From the NCBI RefSeq assembly GCF_963422355.1, contig NC_085106.1, positions 5,372,308 to 5,436,307 of the forward strand: 64,000 bases of DNA. The letters run 5' to 3'. Below, piece after piece: positions 22,591-37,500 of the stretch. A program made the translations under genes and the position numbers. The DNA is from Corticium candelabrum (taxonomy: Eukaryota > Porifera > Homoscleromorpha > Homosclerophorida > Plakinidae). Under the pieces are notes generated by a model. The model did not search any database. It was not told the origin of the DNA and saw only the letters and a program-made list of their open reading frames with translations. Each line of letters opens with the position of its first letter. The first letter of the stretch is position 1.

Positions 22591-25500
22591 CTAAAGATAA
22601 AAAATTACTTTGTCCTGAAGACTTCAATGACAAACACATTCAATAGGGGTTTGCAAAGAGAAGCCATTTAGAAAACCAAACTATAATGACAACATCTGAA
22701 AGGTCTTGTGTCTAGACCAGCTCTAGTATGCTCATAAATTAGCTGATTAATTGGCTAAAACAAGCAAAATATGTAGTAGCAACCACTCATGTCCGTCCAC
22801 AATGGCATGCCCAAAGCAGTCGCGGGTATTCAATCTCTGGCTACAGATAACTCAGAAACTTCATCCACCACGAACTGTCTAATAATGTCAACTTCAAAGT
22901 CTACGAGAATAGCAGTAAAAGTATTTCTAGGCAAAAATGTTGGAGGACATGGTGTTCTTCCATCTGCATTTTTCAAATAAGAGCTTAAATCTTGCCTGTT
23001 TCTAAGAGTACAGTAGGACTTTCCAAATCTGCTATAATTCATGCAATCCCTGCAGCATCTTGAATTCTGTCAAGAATGTTTATCGGTATTGTCCTTCATT
23101 CTAACAAAGCATCATCAAATGGGTCTGCCAAGAGGTTATGTGCTATCTCTTATAGTTTCTGTAACTTATGCCATGCTGGCACTGTAAAGACATTTCACAC
23201 TGCATGCGCAGCAGACTACAATTCTGTCAAGGCTGATTCCTCTCCCCCCCCCCCCCTCTCCCTTTATATCACTAGAATAGCTTATTATAGTTACAAGTTA
23301 CACTGACAATGCAGAAGATAAATAACACCAGATACGCTGTAAAACCTATAAACACATGCGATTAAATCAAGCCAACATCACAACAACTGCAACAACAACC
23401 ACCACCACAACAGCACCCACTCTTTCAATTTCTTTGTTTCTTTCAAATCTCCTGTGCAATTAAATTTAAAGGGGAACTCCAATGGAAATACAACCTGACC
23501 TTAAAATGTATGCCTTATGGTGAAACTTCGTGCTACCTACTTTCAAGCAAGCCTTCGCTTTGGTAGTGTAGAAACGCACATTATGTACAGAGCATGCACC
23601 AAGCTCCGCTCGCCAAATGAATTGCCCGCGTAACTCAGTTATCTTGCTAGTAAAACACGCAAACCAAACAGGAATGGTAGCTACAGTATGGAGGGATTGT
23701 GTTTTACTTCACTAGAAGAGCTTTCTGTAATGAAAGTAGGATGCTAGAAGCCGTTTCCTCCCCGGCAGACTTGACCTTCCCATTTTACAGGAGATGAAGC
23801 TAGACTAAATGCAATACGATCTTGGCAAAAGTTGCAAAATTGGAATTCGCCATACAAAAGGTCATGCCCCAGGCAGTGGATGAAAGAAAAAGAATCACCC
23901 AAGCACCTACAGTCTCGCAGGCTTCTACATGTAGCCAGGCATGCTAAGCCGTAGAGCCGCTACTCCTTCAGACCTGCCCTCTTCGCCTACAACATACCCG
24001 TTACGCCTCCAAAATACTGGCCAGGCATAGTGTCTCTGTTCATACCCGTGGAACGTTATACAGTGATAATGAGGGAGAAGGTGAAGACTTGTCACTCAAG
24101 AGTCTCTAACTGCATACCCATAGTATTGTAATTGGATTTGTTGCCTAGTAATAGTAATGAAAACATTTAGTTAAAGGAGCACTTCACTGATATGCACATC
24201 TGACTCCACCCTCGACGCTAAACGTGTCTGGTCGCACATCAAGTTGGGAAGTTTGGCACTATCACAGAGCAAATTTGATAGCAGAGCATTATGCTAAGGC
24301 TAGAAAACAAAACATACGAGGCAGTTTTCCAAATAACGTCCAATAAGCGTAGGTTCATTTTCCCCGCTTCATCTAAACTTTGATATTTGCTTAGGCGAAA
24401 GTAAAACTTGCTTTAGCATCACTGACTCACCTTTAATCAACGGCGAAAAAGGCGATGGTGTGGCTGTAGAATGAAGGCACTTTGTGTCATGTGATTATGT
24501 GTGGTGACCAGGGCTCAAAAATCGGTCCAACTAGTTGTAGTCATTTGACGAATTTCCCAAAAATTTAGGTTGTCAAAATTTTTAGTCTAGGATGTTGATA
24601 TCAACTATGGTGTTTAGTGGTATACCGCCATTTTGGAGCTCGCGCGAGGAGAGAACAGGGTACGAGTGTAGTGCAAGAATACAGCGCAGTATTTTGTACT
24701 TCACAATGGCATGCAACCAACAGTATCCAACACATTATCGAAGATCCAATGGGTACGACGTGTTACACTAGGCAGAGCTAAGACATCTTCAGGAAAGACA
24801 ATGGTGATAGCTAATTAAATTAGTGATTAAACACATACCAACTCTCTTTGTCAAAACAAGGCGTGGTTTCAACCAGACTACCTCATATCACATTACGGAA
24901 GTTGTAAGTTTCTTGCTACTAAAATCATATCTACCCTATTTTGACCACAGAATTTACCATTGACTCCCCTTCCTCACGTTATAAACTTTATGCCTTTACT
25001 CTGTCGGAATCATGAGATGGTTCTCACACACCCTGTTTCATTATCCGGGATATGAGCAGTTTGTCAACCTATCCTGCTGGCGTGATAATTTACTATGCAT
25101 ACATGTCATTGTACGACAAATGTCCCAACGCGAGCATCAACCGCGAAGCGACGCATGTTTCATTACACTACAGCTATCCGCCTGCATACTGAGAACCCCA
25201 TTACAAACTACATTTGACGACCTAGACTATAACGCTAGACGTCAGTTGTAAGATTTAACTCGTCAAACGACAACTTGACGACCTATTTTTGAGCTCTGGG
25301 TGACGCACGTTTCCATGTGTTTTTTTTTGCATCACACGAGCTCTTTTGTACTGTAGTATGGCCTCCATTCGTAGAAAGAAACAAGGAGAAAAGTGAAAAA
25401 AAACAAGCAATCGCAAGTCGTTCAAAACGATCATGTGGAGTCTACAACCTATGAACGACTGACTGAGTCGCTTATGAACTGTAACTTGTTCTCTTCCACT

Positions 25501-28500
25501 GTCAGAGTCGTCTGATGCGTCTACACCCATCTCTTGTATGCTCAGTAGTTGGCCTCAGAAAGCAAGACCAAAACAATGCGCCATGCAACACAGCAAGCGT
25601 TCGGTCCGCAACCCAAGGACTTAACGTACGTTAACGTCTACTGTGCGTGCGTCAATCGGTGAAGTGTTCCTTTAAGAATGTAACTCATACCCTACTATCA
25701 GTTTGCCAGTGCCTTGGTGTGATTTGCAGAAGCTGAGTTTCAGTCAGTACACTGTACAGTAAAAGCAAACGGTTTACTAAAGGTATCCTAAAAACAATCC
25801 CCAAACCAGCGGAAATTTTCTTTCAGAAATGTATACAGACAACACGTACATGCCACGCCCACGTGCCAGACTCATGTGCCACACCCATACTGCTATGCCT
25901 CCCAGAAATCCTGGCTAGAACCCTGTAGCGACATTGACAGTGACCTTGGGCACATAAAGGTTTCCCATCTCTATATGCTTTGACATAATCTCTGGCCTTC
26001 TGAAGAACTTCCTTAGTTCAGTGGTTACAAAAGTTTCCAAAGCAAGAATGCTGTTTTTCTCAAGCTAACTATAGAATAATTGCAATAGGCTTGAGTATCG
26101 CTTTGCATGGCCCCACACCCCTTGATTGAGTTCAGTTCACAATGGAACTTAGGAATGAAAGATAATGGTGACAATGAAACAACACATAGTGTTCAACAAC
26201 AAACTTTTCAGAAACAAAATCTTTGTGACAAGAACTGCAATCATTATGCTTTAGTGAGCTTATCAGTTTCAATACCCTTTTTCTTCTAAACAAGTTTGAA
26301 ATCTTCAAGTTTTGGAGTTCCATCATCTAAACCGAATTTCTTCTATCTTTATTGATGTTAACAGGAGTCTCATTATTGGTGATTTCTGCGTAGATTGAGC
26401 TTCATTCTCTGATCGAACAGAAATTAAACGGAATGAGTGTCTTTAAAATACTTTACTTCAGCAACTGCAACTGCATTTCTAATTGTTTCATAAATTTGTC
26501 ACCTCATCATCACGGGCTTCTCTATATTCAATAATTTCTCTGGCTTCCTGTGAAACGTTAGGATTGTTCTGTTTTGCTACTGCAAATTCATCATCAGTAA
26601 GCTCTAGAAAGTCTAAGTATATTCATTTATAAATCTGACATCATTCTGCCAGAACACTTAGCTTTGGCTTGATTGGTTGCTGATATTTATTCAACTGGAA
26701 TGCTGATTCATCACGGTAGATTTATTACGAGGTTCTTTAAGCTGAGGGACTCATACAGTGTAAGGCTGCCTTTCACCTGAAACATCAGACATTTTAGAAG
26801 GGGGAAAAGGGTGTAGCAGAGATTTTCCTAACCTCCTTCAAACACGCGTCCTCATTTTGTGCAAATTTAGCCCCGCCCCTAAAGAGGCATGGTCAAAGTT
26901 GGTCATGTAGGTGCTGTTATAAGCTGACCCTAACCCTAATTGGACCTCACGAAGACAATAAATTTTGACAAAACACTGTCAGTTGAGTTCCTTCTGTAGG
27001 CATCCGAGATTTGTGTTGTCAATATTCATTCACATGCACATATCCAACTGTATTGTCTGCCATCACTGTAGTATGATTATCTATCTATCTCCCACAGGCA
27101 TCCGGAAACGAGGTTTTCCAAGTGTCAAGTTGAAGGGCCAGCAGCACATTTCGAGCCGCATAGCTTTGCTTCATTAATATTTTATTTACATTTATTAGGT
27201 TATCTAGGCCCTTCCTACAAAGACCAGTCATCACGAGACCGGCCTGCACTATACCATACCTAGCGTTTCATGCGTCTGTAATTACCATGTAAGACCAATG
27301 GCCAACGAACTAGCAACTAAAAACCATTTAGGTTAAATCGAGTCCTGCATTCTGTAGTTAGTCTTACAATACCATCTTGTGATATACATACCACACCTAG
27401 CGTTTCACGCGTCCATAATTACCATGTAAGACCTATGGCCAACAACTAGCAACTAAAAACCATTTAGGTTAAATCGAGTCCTGCATTCTGTAGTTAGTTT
27501 TACAGTACCATCTTGTGATATACCTGAGGTAAAAATTGGCATCTATTTCCAACTTGTATGTTCAGTCTTTTCACAGTCTCCATAACCTGACATAAACACA
27601 ATTAATTAACAAGAATATAGTCAGGCACCTAGACAAAATCTTACTTGTTTCTGAGAAACATCACGTCCATTAACTTGCCATCGTGACGTATTACCTTCCC
27701 TATTGATGAGTCGTTTTATAGTCGCATTTCCAGATTGTTCATAACTAGTAACATACAATTTTACTACATTCATGAATTAAAAGAAACAACTTAAACTAAA
27801 AAAATTAATCTCAGCTGCATGCATCATCATACAACCGAAATAATTGACAATAAAACACAAACATGACCGTAAGACATAAAACATGCATTGTAATGTATTA
27901 ATTAAACAAATACTTGCAACCTGGATTGTCAACTACAACTATTTCCAATGCTCTTATGTAGTTCAAAATTCTTAAGTTAGCACATCTCCTTTAAGCATCA
28001 AATGACTAAATTAATAAACAGAGCTAAATGCACAATCCTGAACTGCCATTATGTTGACTGCATCTAGTGTCCAGAGAACACTTGACATGGCTCAGTCTGC
28101 GTTCACAATGAAATATACCAGCCAACGAAAGCCAGCATGCTACAAGTGCTAATGTGTACTGAATATAAAAGTGAGACAAAGCTCGAACTCAAGCATAACA
28201 ACTGCCTGTCCAAGGGAAAGGTTGAGAAAGTTTCACCTGTCTGCACTTATCCCCTTCATGGCATGGCAATCGAAATACGGATTATGAAAATTTAAGGGAT
28301 GTTTTAGTTTTTTTGAGATGTGTCTATTGAAATAATTAATTTTTCTAACAGAAAGGCTTTGCCAAAGGGCAAATTTTAGATAATGATTATTTTTATTCTT
28401 TTCTTTTAGCAAGCTTTATTTTATTGGTGGCTATGATTGGTGCAATTGTTGGATTCTCAATCTCCTGTTGAGAACTACCCTAAATGGTTTACTACAGCCT

Positions 28501-31500
28501 CAAACCACCCCGTAACCCAATACCGAGCAGCATTTCACTGCTTCATATGCTGCAACAGAACGAAGATGGGTGATACTGTCTTTCAAATATTGTTAGATTC
28601 TCAATCAAAAACTCTTTGCAACCATTTCGAAACAGTTGCAGTGCCGCTACAGTCATTCACACAATAAACTTACAAAAGTTCTTGTCAGATGCATCATATA
28701 ATGTTTCTACATAGTTCACCACATGGACATATAAGCTATTTCAGAAGCATTGGTGGTGGTTCCTCGTGGCACAATAGGGTGAACTGTATAGTAAACTGAT
28801 CTTGAAGTGCCTGATGTTTGATTTGTGTTGGTTTTGTAAGCCAAAATAGAACAAACTCACATAGTCAGGTAAACCCACAACTGGAAGTACTTACAACTAC
28901 TACACATGAGCAAACTTGCATAACACATACAGCCAATTCAGTAGTGCTGCATAACTACTTGCAGTACAAGTAGAGCAGTGAACCAATCAATAGCAGCAGG
29001 TTACAGTATACCAGTGCTAACCAGAAACATGACACCAAAACGCTCTAAGTAGGGGTGCGTTCGATTGCGCTCTTCCAGCCTCTTCAAAACGAGGCTCCGT
29101 GTGCACGCCCCTCTTCCAACTTCTACAGCTCTGCAGCTATGGTCGGAAGAGCCAACTCTACCAAATGTGCTCCTGGTTGGAAGAAAACGTCTCTCCTGTG
29201 ATTACAAACCCTGTCAGATCACTCAGTATTCTAGCCAAGATCTGAATTGAGCAAGACAATGATTTAACAAGAACAGAATTGCACCTTGTCGTTTCCCCAC
29301 GTTGTGCCAGTACTTGTTTCATAATGCCGCTGAGTGTTTGAAATCATTCCACCAGATTCATACTCTGAATCAGTACAACGTCATGTCGTACAACTGCAAT
29401 GACATGCTCCATACTCCTTTTTCTTGTAGAAAACGGAAAGAGTTGCATTCTGCTAACTGTAAGGGTATTAAGATGAAAGATCTACTTTGACAAAACCAGA
29501 CTTTAAAGGGTAACTAACTGCAAAGCAAAAATCAATAATTCTTTTATGTTGGAAATTGATAGTTCTAGTTGCATACATGACAGAAAAACACTTTTGGATT
29601 TTAAGTTAAGTCTTTGCTGAGATATAGCAGGTCAAAGTTGCTTCTGATTCTTCAAGTTCCGGTAACGTGTTATAACGGGTGTGATGTAGTATGACGTCAC
29701 AGAAGGGAAGTCCATCCTAATGTGTATTGTAAACAAAGGAATCTGTGGTGAAAGAATGGTTCAGTGTTGCGTGGCTGCAGGATGCACCAATTCGCACAAA
29801 GTCATATGCAATCGTGTTTCGATTTCCGAAGATCCCCAAGCTAAGAGCAGAGTGGGAATCGCAAATACGGAGGACAATTACAGAGACGTTTGTGTCATCT
29901 GGGCAACTACAGTACAGCGTGCGAAATAACGGCCGGACATCAGACATTTACTGACCGAACGAAGCATTTGTCCGGCCATTCGTGATTTCGCCAGACATTT
30001 TGTCTGGTGACGTAGCGGCAGGTGTGGAATTCTGTATGAGCAACCCACATCCTCGCACATCCCAGTGTCATGTCAACAAACGTAGTTTCCACAGTTTGTG
30101 CACGAGACAAACGCAAACAGCTGCGCGTCGTATGTGTACGTGTACTGTATAGCTGAACGTGTATTTTGTCAAATCCCGGATGTGGGCACTTAAGTACACG
30201 TGTTGGTGCTCCGAGGTGCGCATCAAAAATGCAGCAGACAGCCACGGGCCGTACACCGTGAACGTGGCAGGATAGGAAACTCAGAGATACTTGCGTGTAA
30301 TGTTTTCTGTAGGGGCTATAAGAACCTGAAGATGATTAAGTTGATAGGATAGCAAGAAGTCCTTGAACTAAAAAACTGCCACTAGCATAGTGCATGTTCT
30401 TGGAACGATTGTAGTTTCCACGTCTAGAGGTATGGCGCATATGCGAACGAAGAGGACGTTCCAAAACTCACTGGGTAGGACATGCCAACGGAAGTCAAAA
30501 GGAGGAGGGGCTGGCTGCGTGAAACCGGGCATGCAGAAATTTACGCGGATGGGTTTGTAGCCATGCAGGGCAGAGTCGAGGAAGCGATGAAAGTCTGTCT
30601 CTCTCTTCATTGCTATTTCAAACAATGGCCACTTTTTAGTCAGGGGTTTTTTAGTAATTTGTCAGGTGGGTTGTACTAATTGCATGCATATGACTCTTTA
30701 TCAAAGGCATGCAACTTCAAAGTGTCATCTAGAGCCATGAAACCTAGCACTTGGTCAGGCATCCTTGAGCTAGCTGCAGTGGCAAGTATCCTTTATCAAC
30801 CTGTTCGTGCAGTGTATTCCAAGACATTTGGTTTGGCAACACAAATACATGGACATGTGTACCAACCTTGAATTATTGCGGCAACCTATGATAATTGTCA
30901 TGAATTGATCCACTACAGCAACCATCAACTAGATCTGAATGGGGAAACATATGCCTTCACCCAGACCACTTTGTTCCTTGTGCTTGTATATCCAGTGTGG
31001 TGGACTCATGTTGGAAAAAGATGTGGTGGGATGTGTATGCACACGTTCGCTTGAACGTGTCATTGCTACACTCCTCGAGGAGGTTTTGCAAGGTCTTTAC
31101 TCCCAAGCAGGTGTCCATTGGACCCAGCAAGAATGTATATAACCCTTGTGGTTGAAACTTTTGGTTTGTGGTTGAAACTTTTGGTTTTTGGTTGTCTCAC
31201 AGCCTCGACATTTCGAAATCAATTGCATGGAGCCACCTCACACCTCCATCAACAGTTGTCCATCAAATTTAGGCTTTATAATTCTAAGATGGTTTTAGAG
31301 AGACTAGCATTCGAGAGTAGGGAAGATATTTTTGGGTTAATTTGAGATAGTCGTGTTGGAGTTGGGGTTGGGAAACTATAGTAGAATAGAGAAAATGTGT
31401 TGACATATATTAAATTGACAGGACATGATGTCCGGTGGTCAGTCAATGACTATTTCGCACACTGCAGTACTACTGAGTACGACGCGTCCTACTGAGTAGA

Positions 31501-34500
31501 CAGAAGTCTGTAGTAGCCACTTTTAGCCTGATTGCTTCGAGATACGTACAGCCAGGTCTATTCAAGAGCTTGGTCTGGGTTGTAGAAGAGCGAAATCAAG
31601 GCCACCATTTTCCATCTACCTGCCTCCACACTTCAAGGTCGCAGCACTCTGCAACCTCTGCAAAAGAAAAGGAGAGCCGTAATTGAGAAGCGGGAAGGTA
31701 AGGAAGACTCTCGTGCAGAACTAAAAGTACTACAAATGGCTAGGAGAGGTCAGATTCTTGATGACTCTAGATGACTCGCCTCTTGATCATCATGTGTAGT
31801 AAATGCAGTCGTATGCATTACAGTATACTGTACAGTGAAGTCAAACCTTGTGTCAACGTGAATTGAACGTATGAACTTCAACTCATTTTGTTCTCTTTCT
31901 CACAGCAAGAGTTTGCATGAACTCACCAGTACACTGTGCCACTATTGTTGATAGTATTCGACATTATTATAGCATCATTATTTGAGACAACCTCAGATAC
32001 GTTTTGACAGCACACGCACTCCACACGAGTATGTATCCATCATCTCACAATGGCCGCAGCTGCACCTGTGATGGTTGTTTACTTACCCGAATGTGCATCG
32101 ATTACGTTTGCTACTTCTACTTCTACTTGCGATAATGACAGGCTATCGGGTAGCCTGTCCTCTTCCAAGGCAACAGGCGATCTCAAAGCTTCAGAGACAC
32201 TGTCGCTGAACTCGAACCCGTGTGGTGTAATCACTAGATAATGGCTCCCAGCAGATCTTCTTCATCTTGCGATACATGCAATGATGGAACATTAACATCA
32301 CGTAAAAACCTCCAGAGAGCTCTACAGAAGACTCACCGTTTCTGCTGTCACCTCTACCCTAGCAGCGTTGCCTTGGATATGAAGATGTAGTCATTTTACA
32401 GGCCGCTGACTATACAGACGCACACGCGTCTCCCCTCAGTGACGCCACACTACACCACACCCATTAGAACAGCTATAGGATGCACTCTTGCCGTGGTTTT
32501 TGTATAGAGCAGTCACTGAAGCACCTGACAAAAAAGGAAAGATCCGACGGTCGAGCTGACCTGACAAAGTCAAACAGATCCACTCGCTAAGCTTTTCCAA
32601 GCAATCCCAAGCAGCTGGGAAGGATGTTCCTGAAACAGCATCTAGTAGACAATATTTGGGGCGGAGCTTCTAGAGAATGCACAATCTCGAGGGTAACATG
32701 CACCTTTCGCCGATCTCGCTGTACACGAAGTACATGTTTCCGGGTCGCTTCTGGACCGTGGATCATCTTGCCGTTGACTAGGCTTTGTAAGTAAGTTTAC
32801 TACTTACCATTTCGTGCATCTTGTGAGAGACTTTGCCTGCATAGAGACGCGTAGGAAGCCATTTCTTGAGTAAGGCTTCTCGAGGTTAAGAGACTACTAT
32901 TCAAGCTGAAGACGCCTGATTCACACTCTGAACAGACACACGTGGAGTGGAAGCACAGACTATTCATTGTCTAGAGATGGATTAGTTTTAGCAAGTGAAA
33001 TCATGCCTCCTGGGAACTCATTTGGGGACCAGACATGTAGGACATTCCGCATTGCTTCTGGGCAGTCTAGCGTGCTTCTGTATAAATGTGATTGGCCAAG
33101 TCGAAGATGTTACTGTGATACCTTGCACTCGATAGGTACTGACGCAGATCAGAGTACAGTGCACGTACACTACAGTCTGTTTATTAGCACTAGCTGCCAG
33201 CCGACAAGTCCCAGCAACAGTTATGTCTAGAGTAACACAACACACACGCAGTGCCTATTCCATAGCTGTAATGTCTAAATCAGAAAGCAGAGGCTGTTCT
33301 ACTTCATTCACAATTGCAGTTGATCAAGACATGTCTAGATAGATAGTCTAGTGATATCCTCTAGAAGTGAAGATGTTGATTGTCGAAAATGTCACTGAGG
33401 CTGAAGCTGATGGTTTACGTCAGATAATTGAACAGCAAGCAATGAAATAGTGGAACTTGAAAACAAGATTAGAGTACTCGAGCAAGACCTTGCATCTGCA
33501 AAGTCTGAGTTGCAAGGAATCGCTCAACACACTGCCAAATGATAAAATCAAGTTTTACAACACATGTTTTGTGTCGAGAAATGTGCTTGATACAGTGTGG
33601 AGTTGGATTGAACCAGTAGCCAATACTTACTCTGTATGTGTAGCAAACAAAGAATCAGGCCAAGGTACATCAACTGATGTAAGCTCATGAGCTCGATCAC
33701 CGCCTTCCACAAAGGGTTGAATAGGCTAGACGAAGTCTTGCTGACTCTAGTTCGACAAGATACACAGTTTCACAGTTCCAGAGTTCAAGAACGCTAGATG
33801 GGGAAACAAGTCTTCAACCACACAGTGCGTCATGTTCGGTTACCTCGAATGGGTTCCCCTACTGCAAAATCTTCACCTGATAAACTTCCATTGCTAGGCA
33901 ATGAGTAGTCTGTCTTTCCACTCCACGTGTATCTGTTCAGAGTGTGAATCAGGCAACTTCAGCTTGAACAGCAGTCTCTTACCCTTGAGAAGACGTACTC
34001 TCCTACGCGTCTCTACGCAGGCAAAGTCTCTCACAACATGCACGAAACGGTAAGTAGTGAACTTCCTTACAAAGCCTAGTCAACAGCAAGATGATCTATG
34101 GCTCAGAAGCAGACCCAGAAATGTGGACTTTGTGTGAAGCGAGATCGGCGAAAGGTGCGTGTTACCCTTGAGATTGCGCATGCTCTAGAAAGCTCTGCCC
34201 CCCCCCCAAATATAGTTTATAAGTGCTGTGCCCTAAGCTTGGAAAATCCAGGACTGCTACCACAAGGAAAACTTTGTAATGCATCTAGAACTTGTGCCTG
34301 ATTAACACATAAAGCTCTTCTAGTACTGAATCATCTAAAGCAGAGACGCATCCCTGTGATTGTAAGGAACGAACAGCGTCTCCATAGTGACCTTCTCGAG
34401 CCTGAAAAATTACACGTTTTGCATTCAATTGGGAGATCAGTGTTCTCCCGAGGCATCTCAAGACATGGTGGCCCGCCATACCTTGGCTAAATTTTACAAG

Positions 34501-37500
34501 GACATGCCCATTCCCGCCATCCCTTGGCTAACGCCACCACGCCTTTACTTATGCCTGCCACGCCTTACTATCTATGTGTTAGACAAGAAATGGGAGACCA
34601 GTGGTTTGGGTTCTTGTATCTATGATTAAAACACCTGTTGTTGTTGTGGAAAGTCCAAAAGCAACGTCATAGGTCATAGAAATTGGTATGTCCAAAATAT
34701 GCTTATGACGCAGGGGTTTCCCTATAGCGTGGCATGCCACCTTGCGCTGTGGTGATGGTGCTATGGTGATGACTGTATCACAAATGATGGTTGATAAGGA
34801 ATGCCAAAAGTTACTTAGGGCACAGCACGTAATATTATCTGCCCAAAGCGTAATTACTTGAGGGCAGAGCAGCATCCAATTATCTACAGTGTTACAAGTC
34901 TGTCACGCATTGACCTGACATTAGTCCCAGCTCACCACACCCACAGCTTTGTAATTGGCATTTCTTCAAAGCCACCCTTGTACACATAATCCTGTAGATA
35001 ACTAGGTGCTTGTCTGCTGTCAAGTAGATTTGGCCAAATAATTAGGTGTTGTGTAGTCAAGTAACTTTTGCTTTCATTGTCAACCCTCATTTGAGGTAAC
35101 CCAGGGATGCCGGTCCAATTTTTGCCCGGTGCCAAAAATGTGGCCCCAATAGCGTTTTCGGTGCCACTGTTAATATCAATATTAAAGACAATTCAAATTA
35201 ATATCAATGGCAATGTAATCAGTTTTCTATTTCAACAATAAGCATCACTAAAGGACATTATTATTCAGCACCTTATCAAAAGGAAATGTGTCCATTCCTC
35301 TACTGTCTGAAGCTATCGCCATAATCGCGTTTATCGTACGTTGACCAAGCCTATTGCGAGAACAATTCTTTGTTATATTCATCAAGCTAAATCCACGTTC
35401 AGCTTCAACGCTATCCGGCGCTAAGGAATACAGGAGAAGGGCCAACTTGCCTATTTCACAGTAGTTCTCGCACAAAACTATGGTTTAATAACTTACAAAA
35501 TTCAAAGTACTGTATAATTAGAAATATTAATTATTAGCAGTTGCTTTGCTCCTGGGGCCACATTTTTGTTGGCTGGGGCCACATGTGGCCCCATCTCCAT
35601 AGCAACGACATCCCTGTAACCCTTTACTATGTGTGAGGTCTTTATCATTCTTGTTTAGTGTACCCTAACAGATCAATTTACAGAGTGTAACCACTCAACT
35701 GGAATAACAATATAAAATTTCACACTATTTACTCACAGGACTACTAGTATGCATAGTAAGCTGTACAAGATCTCTTATCACTTCTGACTACAACAGTACA
35801 TCCCATGATAAGTTCATTCTCTGACAGCATTCCAATCAGTTCAGGTCTTCAAGCAGGTGTGACATGTCTTCCATATCCTACAGTGGCTTTAGGGTGGATA
35901 CTGTTAGCAAAGATCTGTACCCACCAGAGGCTCCTATGAATTTGTTGTGTTGTGCTAAAAGACAGTAATGCATATCACCTTGACCTAGTGACTATCCATG
36001 TGGCATGTGTTCCTACCACGCTATCATGACATATATGTCAGTGGCGACACCAATAAGTCTGACAATCATTAATTAATTAAAGTTACTTCTTCTGTTTAAG
36101 ATAAGATCTCGGTGGCTAATAAATATTAATAAAATGCCACGGATGTTATTAATTCCTGGGGAAACCCCTGTGACGTTGTTTGGAATCCAATCCCACATCA
36201 TTTGATTGCGTATTCGCCCACATTCCAATCCATAGGTGAGTCACGCCCTCGACAGCCGTTTGTGCCGTGGAGTCGTTATTGGTGCATTGAGAGAATACAA
36301 AGTCGCAAGACAAAGTACATCCATGCGTCGAATTGTGTTGTTGAAGTGATAGTCCAATTTCTCGTTCTTCTAGTGGCGCTTTTTTCTTGAGCAAGTATTT
36401 TCATAGCTAAAGTTGATCAAAACCAACAGAAGGACGTGCCTCTCAGAGCAGATAGATCATTGCTGTGGATTTAATTACTAAGTGATCCTCTTGTTTGCTA
36501 ACTGGAATCTAGACAGAGCTCTTAGTCTGTGGTGGACAGACAAAAATCTCCACACAAAAAAACAATGACATAATCAAAGCAACCTCGACCTCTGTCTATT
36601 GCCACCAGTCGTAAAGACAACTGTATGCCATCACTAATGGAGGAATTTGAAGTTTGAGGATATGATCAACTGAAATAGACTGGTTAATTGTTTCAGTATA
36701 TTTTATCTAATTGATCCTGGCATACTGTATCTAAGAAATATAGTGTAAATCCACTTTCACAAGCATCTGCCACTCAGGACTTTCATGTACAAAGCAGCTT
36801 GTTAGTCTCGTACGCATACAGTGCAATGTGAATTAAACAAGTGCCAGTGAATACTACACAATTCCTGTGGTTAACCTATACCTTGTTATGAATTTTTCTG
36901 CTTTTGCTGTCACAAGCATATTAGAAGCTGCACAAGGAGACTGCAGCACATAAGGTAGTTTCCTATTATGAGTAGATAGCAAAATGTAATAAAAATTTGG
37001 CAAAGATTGCCAAAGAAGCAGTATTAGCATTAATTATAATATTATTCTTAGATGTTGTATTAGGAAAATGCTCAAACGATTAGAGTATTAGTCATTCAAA
37101 ACACATTCAAAGGTGAACTAGTATTTATGTAAAACGTATTTAATTATTAACTTAAAATAAATTTGTGACAGTAATTCAAATCAAATTTGCAATACATTAA
37201 TACTTTTGTCCAATCAAATCTATTGGATGTCCAGACATTTTCCTGTTTGGCTGGACATATGTCCCGAGCAAGTGGGAAAATTATTTCAAGCACTGTTTAT
37301 GCCTTTATTCTGTCGGAATCCTGAGATAGCTCTCGCACTCTCAGTTTCATTAGCCTATGAGCAGTTTGCCAACATATGCTGCAGCTGCTGGTATATTACT
37401 ACATGTACATGTTACGGTACGACAAATGTCCCAATGCGAGCGTCAAAGCGGCACGTGCTTCAGTACAGTACAGCTATTCACCTGCATACCGAGAAAGCCA

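Noticed and set aside
24171..25675. piggyBac assignment for the TTAA elements
   Set aside because: piggyBac ends begin CC; these begin AGG, and the larger TTAA element carries a THAP finger, which favours Kolobok.
26928..26942. Telomere-like CCCTAACCCTAA
   Set aside because: Only two units; chance or a minor remnant.
27918..27972. Additional SMC5 exon (LEIVVVDNP)
   Set aside because: Its phase does not fit exon 5, whereas exon 4 at 43253-43305 fits exactly and matches the family better.
29915..31464. Transib assignment from the 5 bp duplication
   Set aside because: Transib ends start CAC(A/T)(A/T)TG; these start CAGTGTG, and no RAG1-like core is seen.
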